Below are positions 14,499-18,109 of a DNA stretch of 18,109 nucleotides, piece by piece. The notes under the pieces were generated by a model. It was not told the origin of the DNA, searched no databases, and saw nothing but the letters and a program-made list of their open reading frames with translations. A program made the position numbers and the translations under genes. Source of the DNA: CALAGJ01 sp964293305 (GTDB taxonomy: Bacteria; Bacteroidota; Bacteroidia; Chitinophagales; Chitinophagaceae); the NCBI GenBank assembly GCA_964293305.1, contig CAXYYO010000053.1, positions 1 to 18,109 of the forward strand. The letters run 5' to 3'. Positions within the stretch are counted from its first letter, which is position 1. Each line of letters starts with the position of its first letter.

Positions 14499-16655
14499 AT
14501 GAAGAAGTTATTACTGCTAATTGCAATAAGTTTTACAAGCCTTGTTTTTGCTCAGAAACTACAGTCGCCAAACGGAAAATTCGTTATGAATTTTTCTGTT
14601 CAGAGTGGTGGCTATCCGTCCTATCAGTTAAATTATAAAGGAAAAGAGATTGTAAAACCCAGCAAACTTGGATTTGTGTTGACGACCAAAGATGCTCAGG
14701 CAAACGATCCCCGAAATTTTTTAAATAATAATTTTGAAGTTGTTGGCTCAAAAACAGCCTCTTTTGATGAAACCTGGAAGCCGGTTTGGGGCGAGGAAAA
14801 AAGCATCAGAAACCATTATAACGAGATTTTAATCAGTCTAAAGCAAAAAGGGACAGACCGCTTAGTGGATGTTCGTTTCCGTTTGTTTGATGACGGTTTG
14901 GGATTCCGTTATGAGTTTCCACAACAGAAAAATCTGGTTTATTTTACCATTAAAGAAGAAAAAACCCAGTTTGCAATGACAGGAGACCATACTGCCTATT
15001 GGATTCCAGGAGATTATGATACTCAGGAATACAATTATACAACATCCAAACTCTCCGAAATCCGAGGACTAATGGATAAAGCTTATCAAAAGGGGAATGC
15101 TTCTCAAACCTCATTTTCGCCAACTGGTGTTCAGACTTCATTGATGATAAAAACTGTGGATGGCATATACATCAATATCCACGAGGCGGCTTTGATTGAT
15201 TATTCTTGTATGCATTTGAATCTAGATGATAAAAATATGGTTTTCGAATCCTGGTTGACACCTGATTCTCACGGCGACAAAGGTAAAATGCAAGCGCCAC
15301 GACACACACCTTGGAGGACGATTATCGTGAGCGATGATGCCCGTAAGATCTTAGCATCTAGAATGACTTATAACCTGAATGACCCTAGCAAAATCACCGA
15401 TACATCGTGGATTAAGCCAACCAAATATGTTGGAGTTTGGTGGGAAATGATTTCCGGGAAAAGCAGTTGGGCTTATACCGATGAGTTTCCGTCTGTACAA
15501 TTAGGAATCACCGATTATGCCAAAGCTAAACCTAATGGAAAACACGGTGCTAATAACTCAAATGTAAGACGATATATTGATTTCGCTGCGAAAAACGGAT
15601 TCGATGCCGTTTTGGTAGAGGGCTGGAATACTGGCTGGGAAGATTGGTTTGGGAACGATAAAGATTATGTTTTTGATTTCTTAACACCTTATCCAGACTT
15701 TGATATTGCTGCACTTAATACTTATGCCCATTCAAAAGGGGTAAAGCTCATTATGCATCACGAGACTTCTGGAGCCGTAAGAAATTACGAAAGACACTTG
15801 GATGAAGCCTATAAGTTAATGAACAAATACGGCTATGACGCCGTAAAAAGTGGTTATGTAGGAAACATCCTACCTTTAGGCGAAACACACTACAGCCAGT
15901 GGACGAACAACCACTTTCAGTATGCGATAGAAAAAGCGGCAGATTATAAAATTATGGTCAATGCTCACGAAGCTGTTCGCCCAACAGGTAATGCGAGAAC
16001 GTATCCAAATCTTATCGGGAACGAAGCTGCAAGAGGAACAGAATATCAGGCTTTTGGTGGTGACAGAAACAACCCGAACCACGTAACAATCTTGCCTTTT
16101 ACCAGATTAATTGGTGGTCCTATGGACTACACACCCGGGATTTTCCAGATGGATGTTACCAATGGTTCCCACGTTAATGCGACTATCGCCAACCAATTGG
16201 CATTATATGTAACGATGTACAGCCCATTACAAATGGCAGCGGATTTCCCTGAAAATTACGAGAAGTTTGCCGACGCTTTCCAATTTATCAAAGATGTGGC
16301 GGTAGATTGGGATGAGAGCAAATACTTGGAAGCAGAACCAGGACAATACATTACCGTTGCCAGAAAAGCTAAAGGTTCTGACAAATGGTTTGTAGGGAAT
16401 GTAGCCGGTTATACCCCATTTACATCAAAAATTTCTCTTGATTTCTTAGATACCGGTAAACAATATATCGCAACCATTTATTCTGATGCAAAAGATGCGG
16501 ATTATATTAAAAATCCTCAAGCTTACAATATTCGTAAAGTGATAGTGACAAATAAATCAAAATTAGAACAAATATCAGTTGCTGGTGGTGGTTATGCCAT
16601 AAGTATAATACCTGTATTGAATAAGAATGAAACTAAAGGATTATTAAAATTATAA
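14499..16655 (+). CDS. susB: GH97 SusB-like inverting alpha-glucosidase
   Basis: Periplasmic exo-alpha-glucosidase releasing glucose from the non-reducing end of alpha-gluco-oligosaccharides. The signal peptide ends about residue 18 (LVFAQ). The GH97 N-terminal beta-sandwich (about 20-290) precedes the catalytic barrel (about 300-570) and a C-terminal beta domain. Catalytic residues can be placed on Bacteroides SusB with identical spacing: E422 in HHETSG, E491 in NAHEA (general acid) and E515 in GTEYQ, matching SusB E439, E508 and E532; E177 and E509 match its other calcium ligands, E194 and E526. The strand that holds the nucleophile Asp in retaining GH97 galactosidases reads KSGYVGN here, so this is the inverting glucosidase subgroup. 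Length 718 is close to SusB. It follows GH31 by 6 bases, surely co-transcribed. SusB-type enzymes act on alpha-1,4, alpha-1,6 and other linkages, so it does not decide the substrate. Confidence 0.95.
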   Translation: MKKLLLLIAISFTSLVFAQKLQSPNGKFVMNFSVQSGGYPSYQLNYKGKEIVKPSKLGFVLTTKDAQANDPRNFLNNNFEVVGSKTASFDETWKPVWGEEKSIRNHYNEILISLKQKGTDRLVDVRFRLFDDGLGFRYEFPQQKNLVYFTIKEEKTQFAMTGDHTAYWIPGDYDTQEYNYTTSKLSEIRGLMDKAYQKGNASQTSFSPTGVQTSLMIKTVDGIYINIHEAALIDYSCMHLNLDDKNMVFESWLTPDSHGDKGKMQAPRHTPWRTIIVSDDARKILASRMTYNLNDPSKITDTSWIKPTKYVGVWWEMISGKSSWAYTDEFPSVQLGITDYAKAKPNGKHGANNSNVRRYIDFAAKNGFDAVLVEGWNTGWEDWFGNDKDYVFDFLTPYPDFDIAALNTYAHSKGVKLIMHHETSGAVRNYERHLDEAYKLMNKYGYDAVKSGYVGNILPLGETHYSQWTNNHFQYAIEKAADYKIMVNAHEAVRPTGNARTYPNLIGNEAARGTEYQAFGGDRNNPNHVTILPFTRLIGGPMDYTPGIFQMDVTNGSHVNATIANQLALYVTMYSPLQMAADFPENYEKFADAFQFIKDVAVDWDESKYLEAEPGQYITVARKAKGSDKWFVGNVAGYTPFTSKISLDFLDTGKQYIATIYSDAKDADYIKNPQAYNIRKVIVTNKSKLEQISVAGGGYAISIIPVLNKNETKGLLKL

Positions 16656-16706
16656 TCTAAAGATTTAGTTTTCAAAGATTAATTTGATTTAGCAACATTT
16701 ATAGAT

Positions 16707-16727
16707 ATTTGGTATACAAATTTTTTT
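16707..16727 (+). terminator. Weak terminator-like hairpin after GH97
   Basis: ATTTG (16707-16711) pairs with CAAAT (16717-16721) around GTATA, followed by T7 at 16721-16727. The stem is short and AT-rich, so termination here is only possible; it is the best candidate for ending the GH31-GH97 transcript. Confidence 0.35.
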
Positions 16728-16744
16728 ATTATGTTTTAATACCA

Positions 16745-16760
16745 ATATAAAATTTTATAT
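16745..16760. repeat. Perfect 16-base AT palindrome
   Basis: ATATAAAATTTTATAT is its own reverse complement. It directly abuts the long stem-loop beginning at 16759. Being pure A/T in an AT-rich spacer, it may be chance. Confidence 0.5.
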
Positions 16761-16826
16761 ACAACGATAGAGAAAGTGCAAAAAAACACTCGTTTCAGAG
16801 TGGTTGGACTTACTCTATCGTTGTAT
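16759..16826. repeat. 68-base inverted repeat / stem-loop with nested hairpin
   Basis: Arms of 19 bases, ATACAACGATAGAGAAAGT (16759-16777) and its complement at 16808-16826, match except at one position. The 30-base loop holds a second hairpin, CACTC (16787-16791) with GAGTG (16798-16802), preceded by A7. There is no T-run after either arm, so it is not a standard terminator. It could be a mobile miniature element, a folded RNA or a 3'-end stabiliser. Confidence 0.75.
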
Positions 16827-16976
16827 CTTAAAAAGATGAAACATTAGAATTAAAAATTTAGTTTATTTAATTAGATAAAGTCTCTACTTTCTACTGCAAT
16901 ACCTAACTGAAAAAGTGATTTTACACTATATAATTTTTTCAATCTTTTAATTGTACGACTTCAAATAAATTTCAAG

Positions 16977-17237
16977 CCCGATGGCGCAGATTTTTAATCC
17001 GTTCACTTAAACACATTAAAACGTTCATTTCTTAATAACAACATCAAGGTTCCAAAACCACCGCTGTCCGCAGCAAGTAACATAATCGAAATTATAGTCA
17101 TAGCAACCGCAAAAACGTTGCATTCCATTCCGCAAGCCCCATTACTTACAATCCCTTGGGTGCCTATAATTTGAGATTATGTTAAATGCTTTCCTACACT
17201 CTACCAATACAGGTGGTCCCGATGGCTCGGTTTTTAA
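16977..17237. repeat. Segment bounded by two imperfect direct repeats of the CCCGATGGC...TTTTTAA type
   Basis: CCCGATGGCGCAGATTTTTA at 16977-16996 and CCCGATGGCTCGGTTTTTAA at 17218-17237 differ by one indel and a few bases, on the same strand and 241 bases apart. The second copy itself folds as CCGA-TGGC-TCGG followed by T5, a small terminator-like hairpin. Similar CCGATGGCGC(G)GATT elements are, from memory, recurrent in flavobacterial intergenic DNA; I cannot verify this here. Confidence 0.45.
17003..17128 (-). CDS. Possible 41-residue hydrophobic peptide or non-coding repeat
   Basis: Minus-strand ATG at 17126-17128 to TGA at 17003-17005 encodes 41 residues: MECNVFAVAMTIISIM, then LLAADSGGFGTLMLLLRNER and FNVFK. 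It has one membrane-like stretch and sits between the two direct repeats. The neighbouring frame on the same strand is also open over most of the segment and reads Cys/Trp-rich (FCGCYDYNFDYVTCCGQRWF). Two simultaneously open frames fit a conserved repeat or RNA as well as a peptide. No recognised family, no clear ribosome-binding site. Low confidence as a gene. Confidence 0.25.
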   Translation of the reverse strand: MECNVFAVAMTIISIMLLAADSGGFGTLMLLLRNERFNVFK

Positions 17238-17336
17238 ACAGAGATAGATTTTTTTTATGAATTATCCACAATTATCGCAAAATATACATTTTCATTTTCT
17301 TAAGTTAATTTCAAAATTATAAAAAATTCGGTTTAA

Positions 17337-17660
17337 TCATTTTGTGTTTTGCTTTGTAAATTCATCATAGCAGATAAATTTTTTGGCATCTTCAGAAAAG
17401 AAAAATCCTTTTTCTGTGTCGACAATCATCCAGTGTGGACCCGAACCGATATTATGGATATGTCTTTCAAATGAATAAATTTTCTTCCATTCTTTTTTCC
17501 TTTTGTTGTACAATAATATTTCTTTAGTATTGGCCTGGTTAATTTCGATGATTTTGTTTTTAAATAAAACTACTTGTCCCATTTTTTTCTGTAAAATTAA
17601 TATAGGATAATGACAAATTAAGTCTTTTGGTAGAATGTCCTGTTTTGTCTGATTGAACAT
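17337..17660 (-). CDS. Hypothetical protein, unrecognised
   Basis: A 107-residue reading frame from ATG at 17658-17660 to 17337. The product is basic and Lys/Ile-rich (MGQVVLFKNKIIEI, EILLYNKRKKEWKKIYSFER), with an aromatic, glycine-containing stretch (GSGPHWMIVDTEKGFFF) and no signal peptide or membrane helix. The composition is that of a soluble beta-rich cytoplasmic protein. I do not recognise a family. It is divergent from the next gene with only 19 bases between the two start codons, so the promoters must overlap the coding regions or one start is wrong; an internal start at the ATG of MGQVVLF (81 residues) is a reasonable alternative. Unrelated to the PUL by content. Confidence 0.6.
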   Translation of the reverse strand: MFNQTKQDILPKDLICHYPILILQKKMGQVVLFKNKIIEINQANTKEILLYNKRKKEWKKIYSFERHIHNIGSGPHWMIVDTEKGFFFSEDAKKFICYDEFTKQNTK

Positions 17661-17679
17661 TTTACTTTGTAAGAAAAAA

Positions 17680-18109
17680 ATGGAAGATTTTAAAATTGAA
17701 GTTTTTAGAGATGAAGAAATTTATTACAGAAAATTGGGTAAGTTACTATACCACGGCTTTTTCATTGTTGAAAAAGATAAAAAATTTGTTATCACTGACG
17801 AATTTTTTAATGTTATAACAAAGGGTATGTTTGATGAAATTAAACCTTCTTTCAGATACCACTTTTGGAGTAGAATGACAGGACATTGGAAGCTTTATAA
17901 TATGGAAAACCATAACGTTGGCCACTATGCTTTCAAATTTGTAGATACTTTTATTTTAGATTTTGCCAATGTAAGTATCGATGGAACTGCTTTTGGCTTC
18001 TGCGATCGCAAAGGAAATTTTGTGATTGAGGCCCAATACGGTGCAGGTGCTTATTTAGGAATGAACTATTTTTTAATTTCAAAAGGAAATGAGTTTGCAG
18101 TGATTGATA
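17680..18109 (+). CDS. WG-repeat-like protein (3' partial)
   Basis: ATG at 17680 opens a frame with no stop for 143 codons to the window edge, beginning MEDFKIEVFRDEEIYYRKLG. The stretch GTAFGFCDRKGNFVIEAQYG resembles the WG/beta-repeat pattern (G-(F/W)-x-D-x-x-G-x-x-V-I-x-x-x-Y) seen in many Bacteroidota proteins of unknown role, and ITDEFFNVITKGMFDEIKP looks like another, diverged unit. No signal peptide, so probably cytoplasmic. The C-terminus is missing, so repeat number cannot be judged. Divergent from the minus-strand hypothetical gene. The family label is tentative. Confidence 0.65.
   Translation, partial: MEDFKIEVFRDEEIYYRKLGKLLYHGFFIVEKDKKFVITDEFFNVITKGMFDEIKPSFRYHFWSRMTGHWKLYNMENHNVGHYAFKFVDTFILDFANVSIDGTAFGFCDRKGNFVIEAQYGAGAYLGMNYFLISKGNEFAVID

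Larger units (their letters stand above)
16656..17336. other. 681-base spacer without a conventional gene
   Basis: It contains, in order: a weak terminator-like hairpin (16707-16727), a perfect palindrome (16745-16760), a long stem-loop (16759-16826), an AT-rich stretch in which I see nothing (16827-16970), a segment bounded by related repeats with a 41-codon frame (16977-17237), and an AT-rich stretch with one TTATCCACA (17262-17270). No tRNA, rRNA or transposase is seen. Confidence 0.7.

Noticed and set aside
17262..17270. A perfect TTATCCACA DnaA-box match
   Set aside because: A single 9-mer in AT-rich DNA, with no further boxes, no dnaA/dnaN and no origin-like repeats nearby; expected by chance.
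16656..17336. CRISPR array, tRNA or insertion sequence in the large right-hand spacer
   Set aside because: No regularly spaced repeats, no cloverleaf with TTC-containing arm and no transposase frame; only one pair of imperfect repeats and isolated hairpins.

Overview
The window comes from a low-GC member of the Bacteroidota, most likely a flavobacterium of the Chryseobacterium/Weeksellaceae type. The evidence is a SusC/SusD pair, a type IX secretion (T9SS) C-terminal sorting domain, Bacteroidota-style lipoprotein signals, AT-rich spacers and A-rich translation starts. The genus is an inference; no rRNA or marker gene is present.

Left flank (1-1834): the 3' part of a Fic-family AMP-transferase gene with a C-terminal winged helix. 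Next comes a small overlapping reading frame broken by one TGA, then a minus-strand reading frame that appears to be frameshifted in a run of eight A/T. Both small genes look decayed.

Centre (1835-16655): a complete polysaccharide utilization locus (PUL), all on the plus strand. The order is a SusR-like membrane regulator, a terminator, a palindromic operator-like site, a secreted GH27-type glycosidase with two carbohydrate-binding-like repeats and a T9SS tail, SusC, SusD, a SusE/SusF-like lipoprotein with three binding modules, a second terminator, a GH31 glucosidase and a GH97 glucosidase. The spacers from the GH27 gene to the susF-like gene are only 12-13 bases, so those four genes should form one operon. 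GH31 and GH97 are 6 bases apart, but a strong hairpin terminator separates them from the first block, and they are visibly richer in G+C.

Proposed working model (inference): the target is an alpha-glucan, most likely alpha-1,6-linked (dextran or isomalto-oligosaccharides). The GH27 enzyme would be secreted and cut the polymer outside the cell. The SusD and SusF-like lipoproteins would hold the products, SusC would import them with TonB energy, and the periplasmic GH31 and GH97 enzymes would release glucose. A periplasmic sugar would signal through the SusR-like protein to the operator-like site before the GH27 gene. The unusual point is a GH27 isomalto-dextranase-like enzyme where known dextran PULs carry a GH66 dextranase.

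Right flank (16656-18109): about 680 bases without a conventional gene. It holds a long stem-loop, a perfect 16-base palindrome and a segment bounded by two related 20-base repeats that encloses a 41-codon reading frame. After this come two divergent genes with starts 19 bases apart: an unrecognised 107-residue protein on the minus strand and a WG-repeat-like protein that runs off the window.
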